Shown here: piece by piece, positions 1-9,609 of the stretch | Numbering within the stretch: position 1 is the first letter of the stretch | Layout of the letters: the number at the start of each line of letters is the position of its first letter | DNA from: Primulina eburnea | Lineage: Eukaryota > Streptophyta > Magnoliopsida > Lamiales > Gesneriaceae | Length of the DNA stretch: 64,000 nucleotides | Assembly (NCBI RefSeq): GCF_022965805.1 | Contig: NC_133114.1 | Location: 9,258,261 to 9,322,260, forward strand | Direction: 5' to 3' | Notes under the pieces: model-generated | Seen by the model: only the letters and a program-made list of their open reading frames with translations | Told to the model about the DNA's origin: nothing | The model's database searches: none | Made by a program: the position numbers and the translations under genes

Positions 1-941
1 TTATTTAGATACATCACAAGCCTCGGGATCAAAGAAATAGCCAGATTTTATATATACTCGATTATCAGGTACGTGTTGACGTACGAGCATATGTTGTTAT
101 TGTTTAGTATTGATGAATACTATTGCGTTGAACGATGATAAATCACCGGAATTGGGTGATTTGATGTTATATTTGTTGTTGTTTATTATTGTTGATATTG
201 GTGACTATCGTTGTTGGGAGACTTCTCGTTGATGTTGTCACGTTGATGTTGTTCGTTCAACGATATTGCTGTCGCCGGTGTTGGGGTGCGACGTATCGTT
301 GATGTTGTTATTCGTTCGACGATATTGCTGTCGCCGGTGTTGGGGTGCGACGTATCGTCGATGTTGTTGTTTGTTCGACGATATTGCTGTCGCCGGTGTT
401 GGGGTGCGACGTATCGTCGATGTTGTTGTTCGTTCGACGATATTGCTGTCGCCGGTGTTGGGGTACGACGTATCGTCGATGTTGTTGTTGCAGTGTGATG
501 TTGTTGAGGTTGTTGATGGCTGATTGTCCAGAAACGGCAAAGGGGGTATTTCTGTTATCATTTCAGTTATATCTTATGTTGTTGTTAATATAACTGTTAT
601 GTATTACGATGATGATTGTTGTATATGCTCAACCTTTGGGGGCTGTTTCTGTTGGACAGGTTACAGGACTATGCTGTGAGACATGATAGTGGTGAAGGAC
701 TAGGTGTGTCTAGTCAAATAGTCCTGTAGTTAATAGTAGATAGAGACAGTATAGTTTATTGTCTTATTTGAGTTGTATATGTGTATTTATTATACTGTTT
801 CTGCTGCATTGACGTAGATAGTGTGGTGATTGCACTATTTTGTCGTATATGCATTATATTATTACGTCGTCGAAAAGAAATTTTTTTATGCATATTACGT
901 CACATGTTGTATGATTACGTGGCGAGGTTTGGGGCACCACA
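1..941 (+). repeat. Gypsy-1 5' LTR, 3' part only
   Basis: This stretch repeats 6789-7731 almost base for base, which identifies it as the last half of a 1.94-kb LTR. It ends in CACA at 941 and is followed after a short spacer by a tRNA-Met primer site. It holds a 59-bp minisatellite at 248-480. The first part of the LTR, with the promoter, lies outside the window. Confidence 0.95.
248..480 (+). repeat. 59-bp minisatellite, four copies, in Gypsy-1 5' LTR
   Basis: Four head-to-tail units (about 248-303, 304-362, 363-421, 422-480) share the core CGATATTGCTGTCGCCGG followed by TGTTGGGGTGCGACGTATCG. The units are GC-rich against an AT-rich LTR and keep frames open on both strands, giving several overlapping arginine- and cysteine-rich reading frames that are artefacts of the repeat. 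The same four units occur in the 3' LTR. Confidence 0.93.
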
Positions 942-946
942 TTTGG

Positions 947-958
947 TGGTATCAGAGC
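947..958 (+). other. Primer binding site of Gypsy-1
   Basis: TGGTATCAGAGC, complementary to the 3' end of plant initiator tRNA-Met, lies 5 bp inside the 5' LTR end and marks the start of minus-strand DNA synthesis. Confidence 0.93.
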
Positions 959-1174
959 ATATGTTAGATGTCTGGGATGATTAGGAGTTGGGTTTGTGAT
1001 GAGGGAGTTGGATGACGATATTATCTGCGTGTGTCTGTGCATTTGACATGTTATTGATTATTTCTCGATGTGATTGATTGTTCTTTAGTTGCATGTGCTT
1101 TCGTGCGAAAGGTGTTATGATGATTACTGGATTGTAATTGTTAAATGTTATGATTAACAATTTGATTTCCAGTG

Positions 1175-2093
1175 ATGGCTGCTAGAGAACAGGTACATCC
1201 ACACGAGGAAAGAGATGAGGTTGAGAGTGGGTTTGGACAGATGAATCCATTGCCACCTCCTCCTATGGGACAGGCACCTGCAGATCAGCCTTTATTAACT
1301 GGTGAGTTGACTTTGGCAGAGTTCAGCAGTTATTTTCCGCCGAGATTTGATAGTTCTAAGACCGGTGAGCGAGCAGAGGAGTGGATTGAGAGGGATAGAG
1401 CAGATATTTGTGACTGCGCCGTGTGCTAGGTCTGCTTGGTTACGATTCGCTACATTTCAGCTTTCGCGAAATGTACTATTGTGGTGGCAGACGACTGAGG
1501 CTGGATTGAGAGCTCAGGGCCGTACTGTTGATTGGGATGTGTTTCGATCTCGTTTTCTTGATAAATATTTTTCTATAGCAGCCAGACAGAAGAAAGAGAG
1601 AGAATTCGAGGATTTGAGACAGGGCAGTATGTCTGTTGCTGAGTACGAGTCTCGGTATTCTGCATTGCTGAAATATGTGCCACATGTTGCTACGAATGTT
1701 CATGCTAAGATGAGGCATTTCTTGAGAGGGTTGAAGTTAGAGTTATTTGATCTTGTGCAATCAAATAACCCGATATCATTTGAGGATGCAGTGACGAGGG
1801 CAGAGATGGCTGAGTTGGTGATGCAGGAGTATGGGGCTCAGGGACGATTATCAGAGCCGACTAGGGAGTCATTGCGACCTCAGGGACAGTCTTTTAAATA
1901 TCAGAAGGGTTCATCTTCTTCTTCAGCATCATCTGGGAAGCGTCGATTTGATTCACGACGTGTTGAGAGTCGTGGGGGACAGTTCTCAGTCTGTTCAGGG
2001 GCAGAGAGGAGAGTCCAGAGCAGTGAGATGTTTTCGTTGTGGGGGACCTCATCTGATCAGAGATTGTACACAGACCGAGATCACCTGTTTTGA
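1175..2093 (+). pseudogene. gag: Gypsy-1 gag, frameshifted
   Basis: The Gag capsid region starts at the ATG at 1175 (MAAREQVHPHEERDE), 233 bp after the LTR. The first frame stops at about 1429. Homology continues in a second frame (LRFATFQLS, LLWWQT, RQGSMSVAEYESRYSALLKYVP), so a 1-base indel lies near 1395. This frame in turn runs off near 1980, where the nucleocapsid continues in a third frame. The Gag core with conserved WW and the Sxxxxxxxxyxxxf-type motif is typical of plant chromoviruses. A pyrimidine-rich stretch ending in CAG (to 1172) abuts the start codon. Confidence 0.85.
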
Positions 2094-2805
2094 GTGTGGC
2101 GGTGTTGGTCATCTGGCGAGACAGTGTCCTAGTCGTGAGGGACAGCGAGAGCCTAGGAGTGCTAGAGGTAGATCCTCAGAGAGAGGAGGACGACAGCCTC
2201 AGCAGTTTACACCACGACCTTCTGGAGGACAGCCACGTATGCAGGGAGCTGGTCCGCCTCAGGCACAGGTGTATGCTTTGACCAGAGAGCAGGCAGAGGA
2301 GGCACGAGAGGAGATGATAGCGGGTAAGTGTTATTTATGTTCTTATCCTGCTTATATTCTTATTGATACAGGTGCCTCGCATACATTTATATCGAAGAGG
2401 TTTGTGGTTGAGCATCATATGCGCTCGTCTCCATTGTCTATGCCTCTTTCTGTTTCGACACCTTCTGGAGTTGATATATCAGTTGTATCTATGATATCAG
2501 ATGGTATTATTTCTTATGAGGGCTATGAGCTGAGATCTGATATGATTATTCTAGAGATGACTGATTTTGATTGTATTGTGGGAATTAATGTGCTGAGGAG
2601 ATATTGTGCGACAGTTGATTGTTATCAGCGGGTGGTATATTTTTATACAGATGAGAAAGAGCGTTGGACATTTTATGGGAAGGGTTCTCGTCCCCGTGTT
2701 CCGTTGGTATCTGCTATCCGGATGTCTCGGTTATTGGAGCATGGGCATGAGGGTTATCTTATTTATGCTGTAGATGTGACAGAGAAGAAGAAGAGGTGGG
2801 AATAG
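1982..2805 (+). pseudogene. Gypsy-1 nucleocapsid and aspartic protease segment
   Basis: Two zinc knuckles are visible: CFRCGGPHLIRDC (C-X2-C-X3-H-X4-C, one residue short of the usual spacing) and CFECGGVGHLARQC (canonical). The retroviral-type aspartic protease follows, with active site DTGA (the GAT is at 2365) and the second conserved block near DFDCIVGINVL. The frame ends in lysine codons (KKKRWE, stop at about 2805); a frameshift near 2790 moves it to the RT frame. The upstream part of this open stretch (1831 to about 1980) is out of frame and is not protein-coding. Confidence 0.87.
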
Positions 2806-3458
2806 AGGACATACCTATAGTTGCTGAGTTTGCCGATGTATTTCCTGATGAGATTCCAGGCTTCCCACCAGCTCGTGAGGTGGAGTTTGGGATCGAGTTG
2901 ATGCCAGGTACTTCCCCTATTTCTCGTACTCCTTACAGAATGGCACCAGCAGAGTTGAGAGAGTTGAAAGCCCAGTTGCAGGACTTGCTGGACAAGGGAT
3001 ACATTCGCCCTAGTGTATCGCCTTGGGGTGCACCAGTCTTATTGGTGAGAAAGAAAGATGGAACGATGCGGCTTTGTATTGACTATCGACAGCTGAATAA
3101 GGTAACGATTAAGAATAAATATCCCCTCCCTCGTATTGATGATTTGTTTGATCAGTTGCAGGGAACCTCAGTATATTCGAAGATTGATTTGAGGTCAGGA
3201 TATCATCAGATACGAGTTAGAGAGGATGATATTCAGAAGACTTTATTCAGGACCAGATATGGGCATTACGAGTTTTTGGTTATGCCTTTTGGGTTGACGA
3301 ATGCTCCAGCTGTGTTCATGAGTTTGATGAACATGGTATTTCAGCCTTATCTCGATCGATTTGTTATTGTGTTTATTGATGATATATTGATATATTCCAG
3401 GAGTGAGGCTGAGCATGTTGGGCACTTTCCGTTCAGTGTTACAGGTGCTGCGAGATAA
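2796..3458 (+). pseudogene. Gypsy-1 RT, N-terminal two thirds
   Basis: The Pol linker [24 protein letters not shown] leads into RT blocks: [80 protein letters not shown] and the catalytic FIDD box ([10 protein letters not shown]). The frame is then lost near 3428, and the thumb region continues in the overlapping frame at 3403. RT would copy the element RNA to DNA; here it could not be made in one piece. Confidence 0.92.
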
Positions 3459-5703
3459 ACAGTTGTATGCCAAACTCAGTAAGTGTGAGTTTTGGTTGGA
3501 TCGAGTAGTCTTCTTGGGTCATGTTATATCGAGAGATGGGATTTCTGTTGATCCAACGAAGGTCGAAGCCGTGTTACAGTGGTCTGCACCTACATCTGTA
3601 CCAGAGATTCGTAGTTTCTTGGGTTTAGCAGGTTATTATCGTCGATTTATGGAGGGATTTTCAAAGATTGCTAGACCTTTGACACAGTTGACCCAGAAAG
3701 GTGTGCGATTTCAGTGGTCTGAAGCATGTGAGAGGAGTTTTCAGGAGTTGAAGCATCGACTAACGACTGCACCGGTGTTATCAATTCCTACAGAAAACGA
3801 GAGGTTTGTTGTGTATACTGATGCATCATTACATGGTTTAGGATGTGTTTTGATGCAGGATCGACATGTTGTGGCATATGCCTCGAGACAGCTGAAACCA
3901 CACGAAACAAGGTACCCTGTACACGACTTGGAGTTGGCAGCCATTATCTTTGCCTTGAAGATATGGCGACACTATCTATATGGTACCTCGTTTACGATTT
4001 ATACTGATCATAAGAGTTTGAGATTTTTGTTTACTCAGACAGAGTTGAATATGAGACAGAGACGATGGTTAGATCTGTTGAAAGATTATGATTGTGAGAT
4101 TGAATATCATCCTGGTCGAGCCAATCTTACAGCTGATGCACTGAGTCGTAAAGTGAGTTGTACGGCAGAGGATGTGGGTCGCTTATCAGCTATGATGATG
4201 TCTTGTTGTTCCTTGGGATATGATTTTAATATCTCGACGACTCCTATCCAGGTATCTACCTTATTAGCTGAACCTGATATATATGGTTGTATTCGTGATG
4301 CACAGATGACAGATGAGAGAGTTCAGCGATGGAAGGAGTTGGTTTATCAGAAACAAGATACTCGTTTTAGAGTCGCTGATGATGGCAGTTTGAGGATGAA
4401 TGATAGATGGGTAGTTCCTGATATATCTGAGTTGCGTCAGGGCCTGTTGCGGCGTGCACATTGTAGTCGATATTCTATCCACCCTGGTGGCAAGAAGATG
4501 TATAAGGATCTACGTTCTCAGTTTTGGTGGAAGGGAATGAAACGTGATGTGATTGATTTTGTACGTCGATGTCTCAATTGTCAACAGATCAAAGCTGAGA
4601 GGAGAAGGCCCGGAGGTGAATTGAGGAGTTTAGAAGTACCGACTTGGAAATGGGAGCACATATCGATGGATTTTGTGACTCATTTGCCAAGAAGCACTGG
4701 AACTATTGATGCTATTTGGGTGATTGTTGATCAATTGACGAAAGTTGCACATTTTATACCCTATAGCATGAGTAGTACGTACTTGACGATGGCACAGTTG
4801 TATATACGAGAGATTGTACGGTTGCATGGGATTCCAGTGTCTATTATTTCTGATAGAGATCCTCGATTTACTTCTCATTTTTGGGAAGGATTGCAGACTG
4901 CGATGGGGACAGAGTTGAGATTGAGTACAGCTTATCATCCTCAGACAGATGGTCAGACTGAGCGTACTATTCAGACGCTGGAGGATATGTTGCGTGCTTA
5001 TGTCATGGATTTTAAATCTGGTTGGCAGTCATCTATTCCATTGGTGGAGTTTGCGTATAACAATAGTTATCAGAGTAGTATTCAGATGGCTCCATTCGAG
5101 GCATTGTATGGGAGACGTTGTAGATCTCCGTTATACTGGGATGATGTTGATCGAGCTACAGTCACAGGTCCTGATATGATTCATGAAATGCAACAGAAAG
5201 TAAAGTTGATACAGCAGCGATTGAAAGCAGCTCAAGACAGACAGGCCGCCTATGCCAATAAAAGACGAAGACCCTTAGAGTTTCAGCAGGGCGATCGAGT
5301 ATTTTTGAAAGTTTCTCCTTTTCGTGGCACAGTGCGATTTGGCATGAAAGGAAAGTTGGCACCGAGGTATGTTGGCCCATATGAGATATTACAGCGGATA
5401 GGCACGTTGGCTTATCGATTGGCTCTACCTCCATCTTTATCTGGTATTCATGACGTATTCCATGTGTCGATGTTGCGGAAGTATGAGCCTGACCCTTCAC
5501 ATGTGTTGGATATTTCTGAGGTTCAGTTAGATCCTGATGTGTCTTATGTTGAGAGACCAGTTTGTATTTTGGATAGATCTGAACGGAAGCTTCGTAGTAA
5601 GATTATACCGATGGTGAAGGTTCAGTGGGAGCATAGAGGTGTCGAAGAGGCCACTTGGGAGACAGAGCGGCATATGAGGGAGCACTACCCCTACTTATTC
5701 TGA
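3403..5703 (+). pseudogene. Gypsy-1 RT thumb, RNase H, integrase and chromodomain-like tail
   Basis: An uninterrupted 766-codon segment. RNase H is at about residues 130-250 ([36 protein letters not shown]). The integrase zinc finger is H353, H360, C390, C393, and the DDE triad is D423, D484 and E520 ([17 protein letters not shown]). A GPY module (VGPYEIL) lies near 658. The last about 50 residues ([11 protein letters not shown] to HYPYLF, with VKVQW and EEATWE) resemble the type II chromodomain of the Tekay/Del lineage. All catalytic residues are intact, but the reading frame is disconnected from gag upstream. Confidence 0.93.
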
Positions 5704-5773
5704 TGGTATGACGTATCTTTTATTTATGCATGTTATTACTGTTGTTGATTAATTTCGGGGTCGAAATTCATTT

Positions 5774-5787
5774 AAGGGGGGTAGAAA
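5774..5787 (+). other. Polypurine tract of Gypsy-1
   Basis: An AAGGGGGG purine run followed by TAGAAA sits directly before the TGTAATGCC start of the 3' LTR and would prime plus-strand DNA synthesis. Confidence 0.85.
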
Positions 5788-7731
5788 TGTAATGCCTGAA
5801 GTAATATCACAAGTTGTTGATTTAGTAATGTGAGATTACTAAATAATTAATATTTTTTTTAAGAGAGAAATATGACATATGTTGGTCATATGAAGTCCAA
5901 ATAAGTTGATATTTGGATATAACGTAGAAAACTCAAAGATATAGAAGTTTCATTGAGTTTTGGAAAATTTGATCGTTTGACTGGTCCAAAGGGATATACC
6001 GGTGTTAAAATGTTAAATAGTATATATTATTATTTTATTAATATAATATAATATAATATTAAAAAAAATTAAAAAAATTAAAAAAAAAGAAAAAGAAAAG
6101 ATAAATTCGAAAGAGACGGTGGATTCATTCTTTCATTTCACAGTAACATTTCAGGAGAGAAGAGAATAAGGTTTTAGATTTTTCTTTTCGATCTTGCGAC
6201 TTATCGGTTTATCCAATCGACGAACCGACTTCAGTTATGGGATCGTTGACACGAGGTCTTCGATTTGAGGTATAAATTTTATAGTTTTGATGATGTTTGA
6301 AATTCGTCGATTTCTAGAATAAATCCGATAAATTGTTAAATCATACTGAAATTGAATATTGTTGAGTAGTGTATGATTTTAACGAAGTAGAGAAGATTAT
6401 AGTGGTGTTATTTTGAATTATTCCTAAATTATTTTAATTAGGAATTTTTAAACGTTGGGTTGAGATTGGAGAGTTGTTTATCAGTTGTTATTAATTCTGA
6501 TTATATATTCGGAGTCTACGAAGTATAGGCTACACGTTGATATAAAGTTTTCGCAATTTGACGGATGTTGTAAAATAGCCTATTAATTGGTGTTAAATTA
6601 ATTAGGGTGTATTTGATGGTAGTATTGTGAATTAAATACACTGGAATATTAAATTGTTGAAAAATACAAATTTATAATCGAGTTTTATATTTTGTTGAAT
6701 TAATTGTTGTTGGGCTATTTGATGTTATATATTGAGGTTGTTATGACTGTGTTGATATGGTGACAATGATCTGATAATTGTTGTTGAATTATTTAGATAC
6801 ATCACAAGCCTCGGGATCAAAGAAATAGCCAGATTTTATATATACTCGATTATCAGGTACGTGTTGACGTACGAGCATATGTTGTTATTGTTTAGTATTG
6901 ATGAATACTATTGCGTTGAACGATGATAAATCACCGGAATTGGGTGATTTGATGTTATATTTGTTGTTGTTTATTATTGTTGATATTGGTGACTATCGTT
7001 GTTGGGAGACTTCTCGTTGATGTTGTCACGTTGATTTTGTTCGTTCAACGATATTGCTGTCGCCGGTGTTGGGGTGCGACGTATCGTTGATGTTGTTATT
7101 CGTTCGACGATATTGCTGTCGCCGGTGTTGGGGTGCGACGTATCGTCGATGTTGTTGTTCGTTCGACGATATTGCTGTCGCCGGTGTTGGGGTGCGACGT
7201 ATCGTCGATGTTGTTGTTCGTTCGACGATATTGCTGTCGCCGGTGTTGGGGTGCGACGTATCGTCGATGTTGTTGTTGCAGTGTGATGTTGTTGAGGTTG
7301 TTGATGGCTGATTGTCCAGAAACGGCAAAGGGGGTATTTCTGTTATCATTTCAGTTATATCTTATGTTGTTGTTAATATAACTGTTATGTATTACTATGA
7401 TGATTGTTGTATATGCCCAACCTTTGGGGGCTGTTTCTGTTGGACAGGTTACAGGACTATGCTGTGAGACAGGATAGTGGTGAAGGACTAGGTGTGTCTA
7501 GTCAAATAGTCCTGTAGTTAATAGTAGATAGAGACAGTATAGTTTATTGTCTTATTTGAGTTGTATATGTGTATTTATTATACTGTTTCTGCTGCATTGA
7601 CGTAGATAGTGTGGTGATTGCACTATTTTGTCGTATATGCATTATATTATTACGTCGTCGAAAAAGAAATTTTTTTTATGCATATTACGTCACATGTTGT
7701 ATGATTACGTGGCGAGGTTTGGGGCGCCACA
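5788..7731 (+). repeat. Gypsy-1 3' LTR, complete
   Basis: The 1944-bp LTR begins TGTAATGCCTGAAG and ends GCGCCACA. The first 300 bp contain an AT-rich stretch with TATA-like runs around 6030-6060 and an A-rich run, followed by CT-rich sequence that could be the transcription start zone. A second copy of the four-unit 59-bp minisatellite is at 7036-7268. It matches 1-941 over its last 943 bp. Confidence 0.94.
7036..7268 (+). repeat. 59-bp minisatellite, four copies, in Gypsy-1 3' LTR
   Basis: Same four units as in the 5' LTR. Unit number has not changed since insertion; only single-base differences are seen (for example ACG/GCG in the last unit). It gives the same spurious two-strand reading frames. 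Confidence 0.92.
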
Positions 7732-8061
7732 ATATGAGATGAAGGGACCGTACTTGTACGTTAATCATAATCGGCTGGTTCTTGCAGGAACTATCAGTGA
7801 TACCTAGGGGATCATGGGGCGATGCTACTAGACGCTCTTACCATGATCCGATGGATGCAATCAGAAATGAGTTCTGATATTCTTGATTAAGGCGTTGATG
7901 AAAAGTATGAGGCTAACTAGGGTAAGCCCGGATAAAGGATTATATCCTGAATCACAAAAAGTTGTGAACCCACGGCTAGCTGTATCCCTGAACCATTGAG
8001 GGTCACACAAACACTGGATCGTTTGTTCCCGTTGAGAGAATAAATTCAAGGAGTTGAATTT
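7732..8061 (+). repeat. Copia-A 5' LTR, piece 1
   Basis: The sequence matches about 38020-38345 of the intact copia-A 3' LTR with a few percent difference. It is the 330-bp bridge left between the Gypsy-1 insertion (to 7731) and the Gypsy-2 insertion (from 8062). Its last five bases, AATTT at 8057-8061, are one copy of the Gypsy-2 target duplication. Confidence 0.93.
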
Positions 8062-8146
8062 TGTAGTAGCCCGAATTCTAAATTGGGTAATTAACGGAGT
8101 AATGGTGATTAAGAAGGTTTAAGGTGTAATTTTGGCTATGGTCATG

Positions 8147-8368
8147 ATCGGACGGACCGAAGAGGGTTCGGAAGCACCGAAGAGGTCGGAAGGTCCGAAG
8201 CGAGTTCGGTGGATCCGATCATTAGGTGTCAAGTGTTGATCGACACGTCATTTTCCATGCATGTTCGGACGGTCCGAAGTGTATGATCGGAGGATCCGAT
8301 CATGAGCTGTCAAGAGCCAATGGACACGTAGCGTTCGGACGTTCCGAAGTGTTGTTCGGAGGATCCGA
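8147..8368 (+). promoter_or_regulatory. Array of eight 14-bp imperfect palindromes in Gypsy-2 U3
   Basis: Eight sites fit WTCGGANGNWCCGA, with one deviation in two of them: 8147-8160, 8167-8180, about 8185-8198, 8205-8218, 8264-8277, 8286-8299, 8334-8347 and 8355-8368. The last four fall in two about 70-bp repeat units that also share GTCAAG and GACACGT. The array ends 9 bp before the TATA box, where enhancer sites would sit. Repeated dyad sites suggest binding of a dimeric factor; identity unknown. The same array is at 14267-14488. Confidence 0.7.
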
Positions 8369-8376
8369 ACATGGCC

Positions 8377-8384
8377 TATAAATA
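8377..8384 (+). promoter_or_regulatory. TATA box of Gypsy-2 5' LTR
   Basis: GGCCTATAAATAGTGC matches a plant TATA box. The element transcript is expected to start about 25-35 bp downstream, near 8405-8420. The 3' LTR copy is at 14497-14504. Confidence 0.75.
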
Positions 8385-9515
8385 GTGCTCGGATTTCCTC
8401 ATTTTGACTTGCCAATTTCTTGAGTTTTGCCTCATAGTTGAGAGGATTTGGAAGGTTTCTAGGGTTAGTTGTTGGTCGAGCGATAGCCAAGAGCTGCCAG
8501 GAGTAGTAGCGTAGCGGCGCCTGAGTTTCAAGGCAATCGACATCAAAGGGCTGTCGACGGACGAAGGTAAACCCTAAACCTTTGGTAGTACTAGGGAGTA
8601 CTGGTTTTGCTAGTCGAGCATGGTAGTATTGATTGAGTATGCTTTTGATGCGTAGGCTTGTGCTAGACTTGATTAGCGGTGTTGCGTAAGGCTAGGCTTG
8701 CTGTGATAGAGGTACGAAAGTACTATCCGAGATATCCTGGTTGAGTATACATTCATATATGTGTTGCATGAGTATTTGCTGCATTGTTATATGTCATATG
8801 ATGCATGCTATTATGTCACGAGTTATGATGCATATTGCATATCATGTTGAGCCGTATCTCCTTCGAGATAGCCTTTACTGTTGAGCTGTATCTCTTTCGA
8901 GATAAGCTATATCTTGGGGCCGCTCAGCCCTGTCTTGTGGACGCATGGACACCGAGAGTACACAGTGGCCGACGGGTCGGGAGGGCTTCGGTGGTCCGGG
9001 ACATTTTAGGTCCACGTCTATCTTGTAGTGGATGCAGTGACCCAGAGGTTGGACCGCGCGGCACTATCCACTTGGCGCCTCTAGACTGAGCATTTTGAGA
9101 TCCTTTGTGATTCCTGTTTCTTGACTACCCTGGTATCATATCATAGCATGTGCATTTCATATAGGTTTGTATACTCATACTTTTGTACTGGGCGTTCTTA
9201 TCGCTCACGTCCTCGGTTTTGTTTATTCTTGGACACCCCATTCCCACGGGGCAGGCCTCAGGTTGGATGGCTCAGGAGGAGCAGGAGGAGGACGTTGAGT
9301 AGCTGGTTGGTTTAGTTTTCAGTGTTTTCCATTTGATTCGATATGGTTGTACTGGATATTTCATTTTGAGTTAGTCTAGACTTCGATTTCGATTGGGTTG
9401 TATAACTATTGTTGTTGGCCATATTTCCGCTGTTATCTCTGATTATAATTGATTAGGTTAATTGCATGCTTAGTTTTTGATTAGTAGGTGATTCTGGAAC
9501 GGGTCACTACATTTA

Positions 9516-9527
9516 TGGTATCAGAGC
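9516..9527 (+). other. Primer binding site of Gypsy-2
   Basis: TGGTATCAGAGC lies 4 bp after the LTR end at 9511 and matches the initiator tRNA-Met 3' end. Confidence 0.94.
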
Positions 9528-9609
9528 ATGCGTATGATTTTGGGATATAGATTCTGTTTTGGGATTTCCGTTGACCATTTTACCATTTTCCCTATTCTAT
9601 CTTGTAGCG

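Larger units (their letters stand above)
1..7731 (+). mobile_element. Gypsy-1: Ty3/gypsy element, Tekay/Del-like, left end missing
   Basis: A + strand LTR retrotransposon whose 5' LTR is cut by the window start. Order: partial 5' LTR, primer binding site, gag, protease, RT, RNase H, integrase, chromodomain-like tail, polypurine tract, 3' LTR. It is inserted in the 5' LTR of copia-A: the DNA right of 7731 matches the intact copia-A 3' LTR from about 38020. The expected duplication ATATG lies at 7732-7736; its partner is outside the window. Where the two LTRs overlap I count about 7 substitutions in 941 bp plus one or two A/T-run length differences, so the insertion is fairly young, yet its coding region is frameshifted four times. 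Confidence 0.93.
8062..9511 (+). repeat. Gypsy-2 5' LTR
   Basis: 1450 bp from TGTAGTAGCCCGAATTC to GGGTCACTACA. U3 contains eight short palindromes (8147-8368) and ends at a TATA box (8377-8384); R and U5 follow. Open frames around 8835-9315 lie within the LTR, are repeated exactly in the 3' LTR, and show no protein signature. Confidence 0.97.

Noticed and set aside
248..480. Regular repeats resembling a CRISPR array
   Set aside because: Units are contiguous with no unique spacers, lie in a plant LTR, and recur in the second LTR.
238..593. Overlapping open frames of 70-107 codons on both strands, repeated at 7026-7381
   Set aside because: They are by-products of the 59-bp minisatellite inside the Gypsy-1 LTR and have no protein signature.
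8835..9315. Open frames of 64 and 84 codons in the Gypsy-2 LTR (again at 14955-15435)
   Set aside because: They are LTR sequence downstream of the TATA box; identity between copies is explained by LTR duplication, and translations show no motif.
9559..9609. N-terminal extension of Gypsy-2 Gag with a hydrophobic start
   Set aside because: The frame is open but begins with TTG, not ATG; the first ATG is 9610 in good context, so the apparent signal peptide is not real.
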